Positions 33,281 to 45,005 of a stretch of DNA of 64,000 nucleotides are shown here, piece after piece. The position numbers were made by a program, and so were the translations under genes. The DNA is taken from NCBI GenBank assembly GCA_020746105.1, contig CM036617.1, forward strand, positions 172,388,412-172,452,411, in the 5' to 3' direction. Origin of the DNA: Trogon surrucura (taxonomy: Eukaryota; Chordata; Aves; Trogoniformes; Trogonidae). The notes below the pieces were generated by a model. The model did no database searches. It saw only the letters and a list, made by a program, of their open reading frames with translations, and was not told the DNA's origin. How positions within the stretch are numbered: position 1 is the first letter of the stretch; every line of letters starts with the position of its first letter.

Positions 33281-36200
33281 AAAATATGGACAATCTCCTT
33301 TCCCTCCTGACAAGACTTTCTTCTCTCTCCTGTAATTCAGATGGATGTTCACTGGAGCTTCTCTGATGGTTGTCCTTTAAATTTCATTTGCCCTTTGATA
33401 TTCTGTTTATTTCCCTATTCTAGTAGTGTAAGAAATGTTATGTAGAAATTTGGCATCATATCATTACTCTACTACTTTATGTAAAAACATTTTTTATCCC
33501 ATGAAATCTTAGCAGCTAGACAATATTCTGGGCTTTGCATAGTTATAGGTTGGGCTTTTTTCTCCCAGTAAAGAGAACATGATTTCATGACACAAAAATT
33601 CTTTTCACACAATCTAGTCTATTCACAATGAATACCAAATCTCATTTGCTTGGAAAAGAAAAGGTAGATGGAGACTGTTTCCTTGCTCAAATTTTCCAAG
33701 TGTTCAGCCTTTCTCTTTTAGCACTTTCTCAGGGCTTCTTTCTCTTTCTGTTTCCCAGTTTTAATTTCTATCTGCTTCTGACAAAGCAGCCAGTTTCAAC
33801 CAAAAATGCCCAGTTCTGTAGTCTCATCGGTTTGTGGAGACAGCTCCACCCATGTTACTCAATCTTTGCTGGGACATTGCCCACATCTGGTGCTCTGGCT
33901 TTGAGGGTGCCAGTTGTCTTTTTCTGGGTAGGAGCTCAACAGCTTCTTCCATTTGGCCAGAATGAAGAACAATTCACATATTCATGGCTTATAAACATAT
34001 TTGCTGGCAGCTCTCCAGGACATCTTTGTGATTAGTGTATGAAAGATATAAGCTGACAGGTATAAAGCTGACATTTAATTTAGCTCCAAGAGAGATGTTC
34101 ATAGCACTTTATTTTCCAATGCAAAAGTTAAACATTTCAAGTCATGCAGAGCTGATGAATTAGTACCACCTCTGACCCCCCAAAACAAGCATCCACCCCC
34201 ACCAAGCCAGTCATAAAAAAAAAGACACATAAGAGACAGCCAGGGCCTGATTTTTGTTGACATTTCATTGTGTGAATTAAAAAATTGCACACACTTTTCA
34301 CAGATGAAAAGAGAAAAAATGTGATAATTAAACATTCTAGTTTGGCAATCAAGGTTCTTAAAACCATGCTGAGTGTCAACAATTACAATCTTTTGGACTG
34401 ATATTGTAGCTTCCACCTCTGTGGAAACAGCTGTCATTATAAGGCATTGTATTGAGTCATGAAAGGAAGAAATCTACTCTGAAGAAAGATTGATTTTCTC
34501 TCTGGAAAGATGCAGAGCTTTCCTTTTCTCCAAAACTGACTTAAACTAGCAAAGCACATTTAGCTCAAAGGAGATCCTATTTTTTGGAAGTGAATCTTGC
34601 ATTTCACATAACACCAGACTGACACCTTACCACAAGTTCTGCAATGCCAAAAAAGAGGAGTGTTAACTTTTCCAAGCAGAAGGAAAATGCACTTCCAAAA
34701 GACACTTATACCTCCTTTCCCCCACATATATTCTCATCTCTATTAAGACCATTTAAATTAACCTACTGCATTAATGGAAAACATTTATGCAGGCCTTGCA
34801 CCCTAAAGTTCTTTACCTTTACAATTAGTCTGAACTATTTCCCAGAGTAGACGTAAGTTACATTATTCTTCTAACCACATAAGTCGCCACATATGTAAAA
34901 GATCAGTGGTGGTTCCTTCCTTTGTTCAAGCTGACTTTCCCTGCCTCTCCACACAAGTTTGGCTATTCCAGCACTTCTAAAGCACTCCATATGTTGATGA
35001 ATAAACCATCATTTCCCACTTGTAATGAGATTACTCAGTCCTTGGGAGCAGATTTATTAGCTACAGTTATTTCATGTCTAATCACAGCCTTACTTTCCAT
35101 AAAGAAAATGAACAGACATGGATTGCATTTGGGAGCTTGGGGTCCAAAATATTTGAGTTACATCTATGTAACTTTGTTATTTGGAAGGAAAGCAAAAGGA
35201 AACAATAAAAGGCAAAGAGGGAGGGTGTTTTACAAACCTAGGCTAATAAATATGAAGTCTGTCAATGGACCTTTTGCACATGCTTTAGAGTTTTTACACA
35301 GGCTGAATACACCTTCACGATATATTCGTCCAGCAATGATGTCATCTGTTATGAATAAATGATGGGTGGGAACAGAAAAATGGAATAGAGGGAATATGCT
35401 ACAACAGTGGAATAAACAGGCCTTGTAGTAACTGTGTGGTGAGAGAGAGACTTTGTGTGAGGTAGAAACCACATTTCTACCAGATGGCACAGGCAGCTGT
35501 CCTGGAGAGGAAGGGATATGATGGGGCCCAGCTGTAACTCTTACTCTCCCAAGTATCGCTCTGATCCAGTACCATGCAAGAGAGAGTTTTGCAAAAACTA
35601 AAACTCAGCTCATCTTCCTTCTTATCTACTCATCCTCCAGTGTGAAATTCGGAGGAAAAATCTAGTCAGAAACTTCAGCTTCAAGGGCAGCTCAAGATGT
35701 TATCTCAGGAGGGTTCTTTGAGGATTTGGAGAACTTCCCACCTACAGGAGAACTGGACCTGCAATTACCATGTGTTTACCCATCTCCATTTAAGCCCCAG
35801 CTGCCTCTCCTACTGCCTTCTCCCTTTACCCTCTTTTGTTATCCTCTGTCCCTTTCAATGTCTCCTTTCTCCTTATCTTTCCTTCTACTTGGTGTTTTCC
35901 TCCAAAGTATCTCTCCTTTCCCTGATGCTACCACTAACCTGAGGTCTGCTGCCACTCTGGAGATCATGTTTGTGGTGTCAATCCCATTCAGGAGTCTAGA
36001 GGAAATGCTTTTTTGCGGTAATTTGCAGCTGTGATTCTTCCAGGGCTGCCTCCTAGGTTGATACTAATGTCCTTCTCCATTGCTAACACGTAAGTAAAAA
36101 AGGAGTCAATAAAAATCAATCTTTTTTCAGTTCCAGAGTTTCCCTGGGTGTCTTGTTGTATGGCTAGTGCAGTTAAATGTGATGAAATAATAGAAAAGAC

Positions 36201-36988
36201 AATTTTCCAAGTGTATTTCTTAATGTGGAAGTTCATTTTCCACCGGTTCCCTTCTCTTAAAAAAATTTGTTGTGGAAGGTTTTGGGAGTTAATACTAAAA
36301 GTTATCATTTAGTTCAGAATCTCTTACTTATTGGGGAGAAGCAGTATATTTGAATATAGGTAAATGAACTGTAAATGTTTTTCAACCATGGAAACCTTGG
36401 TTTGGTGATGACTTGACTCCAACAAAACAGTCTAGTGATCTCCGTGTTCAAGGGAGAGATATATTAATCAAAAGATCTAGGCAGTGCTATTGGGATTTAT
36501 AAGGCTCACTGGCTGAGACGTCTCTCACACAGAGTGCCTCTGTTGCCAAGTTACATGAGAAAAGCAGTATAGTGCTATGCTGCTAAAATAGCATACAGTT
36601 ATAGTGCCTGATATATTTGATACTATCACTTTTATTTAATACATTGATATGTTTGAGATTAGAACTAGGAAATAAAATGGAAAAGTGAACAGTTCTGGGC
36701 ATTTTAGGAGACCAAAACCAACAACATGTTTTTGTTTTCCAAATAAAGGCCAAATCCCCAACTCAACATAGGTGAAGAATGTTTGGAAAAGAGGAGTCAG
36801 AGAAGCCTCACACCTGCTCTGCTGTGGGTAACTGCAGCATTGCCCTGCACTGGGTTCAAACCTGCGATTTCCTGAGAAGTAGGGACTTTCAGAGACCTCT
36901 GGCATTTTACATTCTCTACTCAGACCTGGGCAAAGATAAAGACTATGGTGTAAGTATTCCACTTCTGAACTATGAGATACTTGTAATT
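33281..36988. other. Unique non-coding sequence
   Basis: No gene is supported. Frames of up to 146 codons (34,922-35,362 plus; 33,628-34,035 plus; 34,099-34,437 minus) have no recognisable domains. A pyrimidine-rich patch at about 35,760-35,940 gives two parallel hydrophobic plus frames that are compositional artefacts. Confidence 0.5.
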
Positions 36989-37075
36989 CATAGAAACATA
37001 GAATGGCCTAGGTTGGAAGGGACCTTAGAGATCATCTAATCCAGCCTCCCTGTCATGGGCAGGGACGCCTCTCAA

Positions 37076-37453
37076 CTAGATCAGGCTACTCAAGGCTCTG
37101 TCCAACTTGGCCTTGAACACCTCCAGGGAGGGGGCAGCCACAGCATCTCTGGGCAATTTATTCCAAAGTCTTGCCACCCTCATACTGAAGAATTTTTTCC
37201 TAAGATCTAATCTAAATCTATTCTCCTTCAACTTAAACCCATTTCCCCTTGTCCTATCAGTGGACGCTCTTGTAAAAAGTCCCTCCACAGCCTTCCTGTA
37301 GGATCCCTTCAGGTATTGGAAGGTAGCTGTTATGTCCCCGCAAAGTCTTCTCTTTTCAAGACTGAACAATCCCAGCTCCTGCAGCCTGTCCTCGTAGCAG
37401 AGGTGCTCCAGCCCCTGGATCATCTTTGTGGCCCTCCTCTGAATGTGCTCCAA
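37076..37453 (-). pseudogene. CR1 ORF2 remnant, C-terminal part downstream of frameshift
   Basis: 125 residues running from EHIQRRATKMIQGLEHL (residues 2-18) through SLEKRRLCGDITATFQYLKG (30-49) to RLWNKLPRDAVAAPSLEVFK (94-113). It ends at the normal CR1 ORF2 stop. The initial M is an internal residue, not a start. It is out of register with the upstream part at 37,470-37,721. Confidence 0.92.
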
Positions 37454-37469
37454 TAGATCTATATCCCTG

Positions 37470-37721
37470 TTATGGTGGGGACACCAGGACTGGATGCAGT
37501 ATTTGAGGGTGGGGTCTCACAAGAGCAGAGTAAAGGGGGAGAATCACCTCTCTTGACCTGCTGGCTACGCTTCTCCTGATACATCCCAGGATGCGGTTGG
37601 CCTTCTGGGCTGCATGAGCGCACTGCCGGCTCATGTTGAGCTTCTCGTCTATCAACACCCCCAAATCCTTCTCTTCAGGGCTACTCTTAACCCACTCTGT
37701 ACTGAGTTTGTATTTGTGCCT
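37470..37721 (-). pseudogene. CR1 ORF2 remnant, part upstream of frameshift
   Basis: The CR1-derived residues include [20 protein letters not shown], then [15 protein letters not shown] and [13 protein letters not shown]. Immediately after RPH the frame goes wrong. Compared with the 20.7 kb copy there is one additional C near 37,507, which converts the following residues to a nonsense tail and an early stop. The frame runs on upstream to 37,763, but residues before about 37,721 are flanking host DNA. Confidence 0.9.
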
Positions 37722-38530
37722 ATTCGAGTGCTTGATGTGGCTTTGGCAATGCAGTAGCTGCAAGTGCCATATATTGTATACTTTTTTTCACAGGAAGTGC
37801 AGAGAAAAAGTACACTTTACTGCACAGGAGTTGCTAACCATAGAGTAAGAACAGTGGATACACTAATATTGTCTCTAATTGTGTCAAAACTTTAATTAAT
37901 CTGCAGTTGTCAACAACCAGGACAATAAACCGGAGTTAATCCAAGGCATTTGACGTGAAAACAAAATTAGTCAGGGTCAACAAAACCGTTGCTGGAAGAG
38001 GAGGTGATATAAATTCATTCAGTGTTCCTTTCTTCCCTTTTCCACTCTGCCAAAACTTTCCTCACCAAAATCTCTGTCATCTTTCTCTTAGTGGACTTCT
38101 GCTCAGTCACACCATACTTGTCATTCCTGCTTTCTTAATACCTCTGAACCAGACTCTCCATTCTTTTATAGTTCTCCTTGCTTGCCTGAGTTCTCCCTTC
38201 TATTAATCTGCTGACTCAGTTGCTATCCTTCAGAAATATTCCTTTGCTTCCATTGTCCAGTTCTATCAGTGTCTCTCTTATGCCTCTTTTATTCTTTTCC
38301 TTAGTTATGTATACTCTTAACCTTAGTAATATGACATTATCATGTGTCACTAAGTGCTATTATTGTATTGTTTGTTTGTATTGTGCTAAAATTGTATTGT
38401 GCCACAATTGTCCTTGGTGCCTTAATCTTGAAACATTGATATATGCCCTGTGCAAATACCCTAAGATGATTCCTACTCCAAGAAATGTCAAAGTGTAAGA
38501 AGAGAGACAACACAAGAAAGTTAAGACCAA
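37722..38530. other. Unique non-coding sequence
   Basis: No gene. Frames at 37,955-38,206 and 38,220-38,498 (plus) are hydrophobic, come from a pyrimidine-rich stretch, and match nothing known. In 38,370-38,405 the string ATTGTATTGT(T/G) is repeated locally. Confidence 0.5.
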
Positions 38531-38574
38531 GAGGGAGGCAGGCATGGAGGCAGGGAGGCAGGCAGGAGGGGAGG
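38531..38574. repeat. (GGCA/GGAG)n purine-rich microsatellite
   Basis: GAGGGAGGCAGGCATGGAGG and following GGCAGGGAGGCA units form a 44-bp imperfect tetranucleotide array. It creates the cysteine/proline-rich minus frames at 38,340-38,609 and 38,360-38,590, which are therefore not genes. Confidence 0.88.
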
Positions 38575-38825
38575 AACTGTAGTGCTGCATTTCTGTATTC
38601 GCTTATCACTATCTCTTCACATTAAAGGATTGCTATCATCATAAGTAAGAGAATCTGAATTCCTTAGTTTTCCTACATATCTTCATGTTTTCAGAGCCTC
38701 ACAGCAATACAAAACATAGCAATCAACTTTAACATGTTCCTTTCTTCCAAAAGCAAAACTGACCAAATTGTCTCTATATAATGTTTCTGGCCAAATTCTT
38801 CTGCTTTCAGCATGTTAAGCCTAAA

Positions 38826-38953
38826 GATAAAGTAATTAATATAATAATTAATAATGTAATAATTAATATATTAGTTAATATAATAATTACTATAATAATT
38901 AATATAATAATAATATAATAATAATAAAATAATATAATAATAATACATATTCC
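38826..38953. repeat. AT-only (TAATATAATAAT)n low-complexity tract
   Basis: About 125 bp built almost only of A and T in TAAT/ATAATA units, flanked by ordinary sequence. Such tracts unwind easily and behave as AT-rich minisatellites. There is no gene. Confidence 0.92.
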
Positions 38954-41900
38954 AACAATCACCTGCAAAATAAACGTATCTCTCAAATCTCACATATCCT
39001 TATTTAAAATAATTTTTCCTGTAGAAACGTGTCCACTTCCAGGGTGTGAATTTTTCCTAACACCTAAAAACTACTACGAAAAAAGCTGAAAATTTTTTTG
39101 CAGCTGTGGCTGAGAAATTTGGGTTCCATACATGTGGACATGGCAAATGGAAATTCCAGAGATTTCTGTAAACAAAATTTGAATGACATATTGTTTGTGC
39201 ATTAATGCAAAGAACATGGGCTAAACTGAGTGGCATGTATGCTTTTTTTGATTAAAGTGGAATATCAGCAGCTATAGGATACATTCTTGGTTTTACTTTG
39301 GGGAAAGAGAGTTATCTTCTTTTAATTAGCAGTGACAGCATGTAGAGAGCGCCAAAGAGATTTGCTCTGTGCCAAAAATCTTCATAGGGCATGCAGGGTC
39401 TGCAATTTGAGAAATCTGAACAGAAACTGATAATGTTAAGGGCAAAATTTACTAAGACAACAAGACTACAGATTCGTGAGAAGGTGGCTACAGCTGCAAA
39501 AGCATCTTGGGAAGTTCCCACCCCTTGTGTACTTCCTCTGTTCATTAATTTCTCTCCAATCTCTTCAGTTGTAGAAATACAACTGGTGATAGTGTTAAAC
39601 TGTCAAATAACTCACTGAAACTCCCACAAATAGCTTTTCAGAAAAGAAAATATGGTTTTGCTCTTCACTCTGATTGCATCAGTGGTCTTGGAGGTACAGA
39701 GAAGTGAATGCAGGGGGCATTCACACTGTTTTTCCTGTCATGGAGAATCTATTGTCTGAATGATGACAGATATAAAAAGTCCAACAGGCAACATACAGAA
39801 GTTGCTTAGGTGCCTCAGAATATGCTTTGTCTGTACAGAGACATCCTTGGCTGAAGTGACTTCTCAAAATTTAGCTCATGCCAAAACTCAGCTATCCCTT
39901 AGAAAAAAAGTCTTCCAGTGTTTCTGGGAAACCCAGCCTGGTAGGTATTCTCTGAGCAAATCTGTGAGAAGTTAGGTCTTTTGTTGTTTGGGGTTTTTTT
40001 GGCAACCATGAAGTGGAAAACTCAGATTTGTACCCTTCAGTTTAATGGGATTCAAGATTACCTACCCTGGTTTCTGGGAGATTGCTTAAAGCTTTGCCCA
40101 GCCTAAAAAGACTGAGCTGGAGTCACTCTTGCTTTTCAGTAAACCAGTTTTAGTGGATTGGGGAAGCTATGAGATCTCAGTGAGTGTAAATAAAACTTGG
40201 AAGATCACTCACCTTCTTGGGAACATGAGTGTACAGTAGCTCCTGGATGCTAAATAGAAACCAGTATGTGCTCCACACCTAAGTTAGTGTCCTCACTGCC
40301 TCCCCCAAAGAACTGGTAGGGGCCACATCATGCTAGGCAGACTTGGGGAATCTGGTAACATCCCAGGAATGAATACCAATCTACTGTTATTTAAGATGCA
40401 TACTATAAGCTACAATAACAGAATATTAAGAACTCTGTTATGTCTAACAACTTCTATCTGAACTAAGCAGCTTAAATATTTAAGTTTTATAAGAGTGATT
40501 CTCTGGCAAACTTATTTGTTGGAATTACTATGTCAGCTTATTTTTACAAAAATTTTACTTCTACATAGTTTTGAAAGACTTCAGAAGACTTTTGGCTTGG
40601 CATTTTCTCCTCCACCCTACTGCTTGTGAACATGGTTTGCAGTACATTTTAAAATGTAGCTATTTAAATGTCATTCTGTAGTGTAGGCAATGTGTCTGGA
40701 TACCTGTGGCTATGTAGTCACACAGCTACACAAGGAGAATAAAAAGAAACCATGGTAACAGAATTAACACAGATTGAAATAATTAGTTTAGGATGGAAGA
40801 ATTACTGCAGAAATTATGTAATTTATAGATAGGCTGGCATGCTCTCTGCCAGCAGGCAGCTTTGCCCAAATCTGTGCAAACATGTGTGGTTACTATCTTT
40901 ATGACTAGCAAAACCTTTTGACAAGAGACACTAAAAAAATAAAAGAGGAAAAATTCTAGTATTATATTAATCACAGTAACAATAATGTCCTCTTATTTGC
41001 TTCACTTAATCCTTACAGAAAAATTCATCTTTTTATACTTGGGAATAAATTTCAAAATTACTCTTCTAATAGAAAGGCAGTACAACTAGATGGGATTTTT
41101 TTTTTCAGATATTGGCATTTTAAAGCAATATTTCCAGCCTAAACTAGTGACTTCAGAGAATGGGTTTTGGTAGAATATGGTGAGAAAGTAATTAAAGAGG
41201 TTAGTAAATGCAAGAAGACTGAATACTGTTGAGCAAACTAATAGCCCACTCTTTCGATCCGTTTAGCAAGAATCCCATTTCTAGCTGACAGGAGGGGAAG
41301 TGGTGCTTGGTAGTATAATAAGTTGTAGATTAGTAGAAAATACAAGAAGTAAATTCATAATGAATGTGTGATTGTCTTCCTGTTTATGAATCTTTTTCTT
41401 ATTCTCACTCCTCTGTTTTTTTCCCCAGTTCATAAACACACCATGGCATCATTGTTTAAAAGCATTTTAATGGAATTTTAAAGACAGAATAAAGTTCTCT
41501 GACACTGAAATGCAACATTCTTCATGTCATGAATGTTTTTCAAGCACACCTCTGGTAATTGTTTTCATAATGGTATGTGTGAAAAAGGGCAGTACATATG
41601 ATTCCTCTTATCCTTCTGGAGAAATGAGGGAAAAGAAGCAAAGACTGTACGTCCATAAAGGATTATTTATGCTTTATGATTTATAGATCCTTGCCTTAAT
41701 TCGATACTCCTTCCTACTTAACCATGTAGCATCCATAAATCTTGTGAAGTCAGCTGGTAGCAACGAGACCTTAGCACCTATAAAATTCTTGTCTTTCAGA
41801 ATCTTAACAACTGTTCACATTTAATACTGTTTTTGAGTATGAAGTTATGAGGTGCATCATAATACAACAGAGTGCTTCTGCTGCCTTCAGAGGACACATT

Positions 41901-43290
41901 TCTCTGCTAACAGCTCTCCTCATTTCTTTGCACCTTTGAAGAATTCCACTCTGCCACATGGCAGCCACTTCATCTCACTCCTCTTCTTCTTCCTTCCCAT
42001 CCTTTTCCCTCTATACCAAGTTGTTTTGTTGTGTTTTTTTTTTTTTACTTATTCTCTTTTGATATGGTGGCCTTACCTTTATTTTCCAATGGTTTTTCAT
42101 GAAAACCCTCCTTCCTTTCAAGAACTTGCAGTTCAGTAACTGTATATAAGCAAATGGCAAATGAGAGGGAGTTCCCAAAACCAGCAGCAGACACCTCCTT
42201 CTTTGTCTACAGTTTAAAAAACTCTGCAAACCCAGCTGGCTGATGATAGTGCAGCATCTGAACCACAGTACTATTTAGCTTTTCTTTCTTAAGAGCTGAA
42301 ATCTGTATAAGTAGTGAGAACAGTACACTTTTTCTTTGGCTTTGCATAATACCTGGTTTACAAAAGCCTTGTGCCTATGTGGTTATTTATACTGGACTTT
42401 CTGTCTTCGTGTCTATTGACTGGCTTGAGATCTGACCACTAATATGCAGGAATCAGCTGAAAGTTTCATTCAAAACAACCTTTTTGTTTAAAGATATTGT
42501 GTTACTCATTAGTGTTTTCTCATATGCTCTTCAAATTACAGCTGTTCATAAAACCCTCTGACATCCAAGTCATTCAAAACAATGAATATTGTACTCATGC
42601 TATTGAGGCACAAAATGTCTTTATGCTTCATCAGGAAATGTTTTAAACGAATAAACAGGCAGAACATTCATAATTAAGACTGCCAATTTGTCCTCAGTTC
42701 ACATATTTTTTAAAAAAAATACTGTGTTGATTTTCTGAAAAGAAAAGATCGTGCAATTAGATATGAAGCCTGGGATAGCTGCAAAGGAAACTAAAGCTGA
42801 CTCTTCTGGAAGAGCATCTTAGGGACTTTATACAGTGGTTACCACTGCTGCTGGCATTCCCTTCCTCCCAGAGACTCCAAAATACCCTTGGCCTTATTCT
42901 GAAGAAAGCAATTCTGCCGTGACAAAAGTTTTTAAAATAACTTTCTTTTTGCTACGGTAATGTGACTTCAGTCTCCTTATGAGCAGCAAACTCAGTCTCT
43001 CAAGTTCGGGTGGTAATGCTATCATCTTAACTCATTTCTTGGTAAGGAAAAAGTTAAATCTCTGATCATTATACTCATTTGGAAAATGACACGAAATCAA
43101 GAACTGTTTCACTACATTAACTACTGTTAATGCTCCTCCTTACCTGAAATAAGGAAAAACTGTTGACCTTAAACTGGCAATATTCATCTGAAGTCTACTC
43201 AACTTCAAGAAGTCAAAGTATATTTCAGCCCCTTTCCATTTCTGATAGCTTTGCAATTTTTAATTTCTTGTTTCTCATTTCCCAGAGCAA

Positions 43291-43313
43291 CACACACACA
43301 CACACAAAAAAAA
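43291..43313. repeat. (CA)8 microsatellite with A tail
   Basis: Eight CA units run directly into eight A. Confidence 0.92.
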
Positions 43314-43853
43314 GTTCCCTCTGTATATATTGGAAAAGGTGAAATTATGAAATTTTGCATTTAGTGATGAAGAACTCTGAGTCACTGATCAGTATCAAAA
43401 GTGTTTGGTGTAAATGATGAAGTAACTCACTTCCTATGGCACCAGGCCTAAAAATGACAAAATGAGGCAGACCCCTATAACCATGAAGAGGCCAAAGTCT
43501 CCTGCTGATATCTGCATACGCAAAACAACTTCCCACTGGAGAAGAGGACAATGGAACTTCTCCATACTTCTGGCTTGAATTTAAATTCTTTTTTTTTTTT
43601 CTTCTTTTACAATTTCCTGAGTGCAGTTATATTTATACTCTCTCATACATAAATTGCATTATTCTGCTAAATATATAAGCAACTGTCATAGTACTAGTTG
43701 TATTTTATGACTTTCTCTAGCAGAGAGAAGTAAAACTGCCATTCATTTACTTTCTGTTAATAGCTCCCAATTTTCAGCTTTACTTTTAGCTTGTCAGCTG
43801 CCTGTTCTCTAATTAGTTTTAAGGGAGCATACAGAATGCTAATATAATTCTAG

Positions 43854-43888
43854 TTAGTAAACTCAAACGTTGTTTAGTAAACTCAAAC
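43854..43888. repeat. 15-bp direct repeat, 20-bp period
   Basis: TTAGTAAACTCAAAC occurs exactly at 43,854-43,868 and 43,874-43,888. Confidence 0.85.
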
Positions 43889-44280
43889 ATTTCCCTTTTG
43901 CATCTGTTTACAAATGACATTCATGCAGGTTTGGTAGGATAAGCAGCAAAGTGTTTCCAAAGGAGGTTTATAAAGATAGCATATTCACAGTGCTAGAGGT
44001 GTTAAACGTCTTACTGTCTCTAAGATTTATCAGCAGAATTTATGCAGGCATATAATATATTTCATGAAATCACGAATGGTTTGCAGCCTTCATTTTGGCT
44101 TTCCAAATTCCTCAGATTTTGATTTTTCAAATGGCCATTCTGAAATAGTTGTAAAAAAGCAGTTGTCACCTAATAAAAATAAATACAATAATTTCCAAAT
44201 TGCCTATTCCTAATTGTCCAGAAAGTGTGAATCAGGCTCTAATCCGTTGCGTACTTAGTTTTCACTTTACCGTGTGTGTG

Positions 44281-44545
44281 AAGGGACCTCAGAGAGCACA
44301 GGATGGTGGCTCAGACTCCTGGCTGTGCCCTCTGCCGTGAGCATCATCGCCATGGGTGCCGTGAGCTGTCATCGCCATGGGTGCAGCAGCTTCCCTTCTC
44401 ACACCTTCTGTGGATGCAGCCTTAGATCAGGCAACCCCAGACAGCCTCGCATGCCCCACAGGCAAATGCAGCCCTGCGTGTGCTGCCAAGGGATGCACTG
44501 CCACTGCCAGGGGTCCCAGCCCTTCGTGGAGCCTTGGATCAGACT
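44281..44545. other. GC-rich unassigned block with internal 25-bp duplication
   Basis: This 265-bp block is clearly richer in G+C than its neighbours and ends just left of a CR1 fragment. CCGTGAGC, then CATCGCCATGGGTGC, occurs at about 44,335-44,358 and again from 44,359 with a 25-bp period. The plus strand is open for 96 codons (44,274-44,564), giving a C/H/P-rich product with no recognised motif order; the frame even runs into the CR1. It may be an old repeat or a minisatellite-like insert. I do not call it a gene. Confidence 0.4.
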
Positions 44546-44557
44546 TAGACTCATAAG

Positions 44558-44735
44558 ATCATAGAATCGTTAAGGTTGGAAAAGACCTCTATGATCATCA
44601 AGTCCAACCGCCAACCCAACACTACCATGACCACTTAACCATATCCCGAAGTACCATGTCTACACGTTTTTCAAACACCTTCAAGGATGGTGACTCTACC
44701 ACTTCCCTGGTCGGCTTGTTCCAACGCTTCACCAC
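44558..44735 (-). mobile_element. CR1 LINE fragment, 3' end plus last ORF2 codons
   Basis: On the plus strand: GATCATAGAATCGTTAAGGT, TGGAAAAGACCTCTATGATC, CCAACCGCCAACCCAACACT, then coding-strand complement of the ORF2 end. The minus frame at 44,622-44,825 contains the CR1-type REVVESPSLKVFEKRVDMVL. Its first 25 or so residues are flanking sequence, so the truncation lies near 44,735. It is the same subfamily as the fragment at 29,943. Confidence 0.92.
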
Positions 44736-44970
44736 TCTGTCCTTCAGCTCCAGTTGGGAACAGGTATCTTTGCATTCATCCCAGCTGCAGGTTTCTTCAT
44801 AGAAGAGAAACTGTCGTACTTCCACATAAGCCTGGAATCACTGAACAGAAGACATGCAGGATTAGTAAGCAATGACGCCTATTGGCTTAGGAAATAACAT
44901 CAAAGAGTAAGGCATAAAGAACATTTTCCTATTTTTTTCATATTTGGGAGTTCTGGGACACGTTTTGACA

Positions 44971-45005
44971 CCTGTAACAGAGGGGTTTCCTGATGTTGTT
45001 ACAGG
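44971..45005. repeat. Perfect 8-bp inverted repeat, 19-base loop
   Basis: CCTGTAAC at 44,971-44,978 is exactly complementary to GTTACAGG at 44,998-45,005. No RNA family is suggested. Confidence 0.4.

Larger units (their letters stand above)
36989..37721 (-). mobile_element. CR1 LINE, 5'-truncated copy with frameshifted ORF2
   Basis: Begins on the plus strand with TCATAGAAACATAGAATGGC, TTGGAAGGGACCTTAGAGAT and a TGTCATGGGCAGGGACGCCT block, and extends through ORF2 to about 37,721. There the sequence stops resembling CR1 (after the segment encoding HKYKLSTEW). It is the longest CR1 copy in the window, about 730 bp. Coding capacity is split into two frames by a one-base insertion. Residue differences such as LEHLCYEDRLQELG versus [14 protein letters not shown] show that it is a different subfamily or age from the 20.2 kb copy. 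Confidence 0.95.
38954..44280. other. Unique AT-rich non-coding sequence
   Basis: More than 5 kb without a supported gene or recognised transposon. Frames such as 39,312-39,545 minus, 39,760-39,975 plus, 41,852-42,139 plus and 43,345-43,551 minus are short and unrecognised. A 12-T run lies near 42,037-42,048. A (CA)8 repeat (43,291) and a 15-bp duplication (43,854) are listed separately. Confidence 0.5.

Noticed and set aside
34922-35362. 146-codon plus-strand open frame
   Set aside because: No family resemblance and no convincing flanking splice sites or promoter. Similar lengths arise by chance in 64 kb read in six frames.
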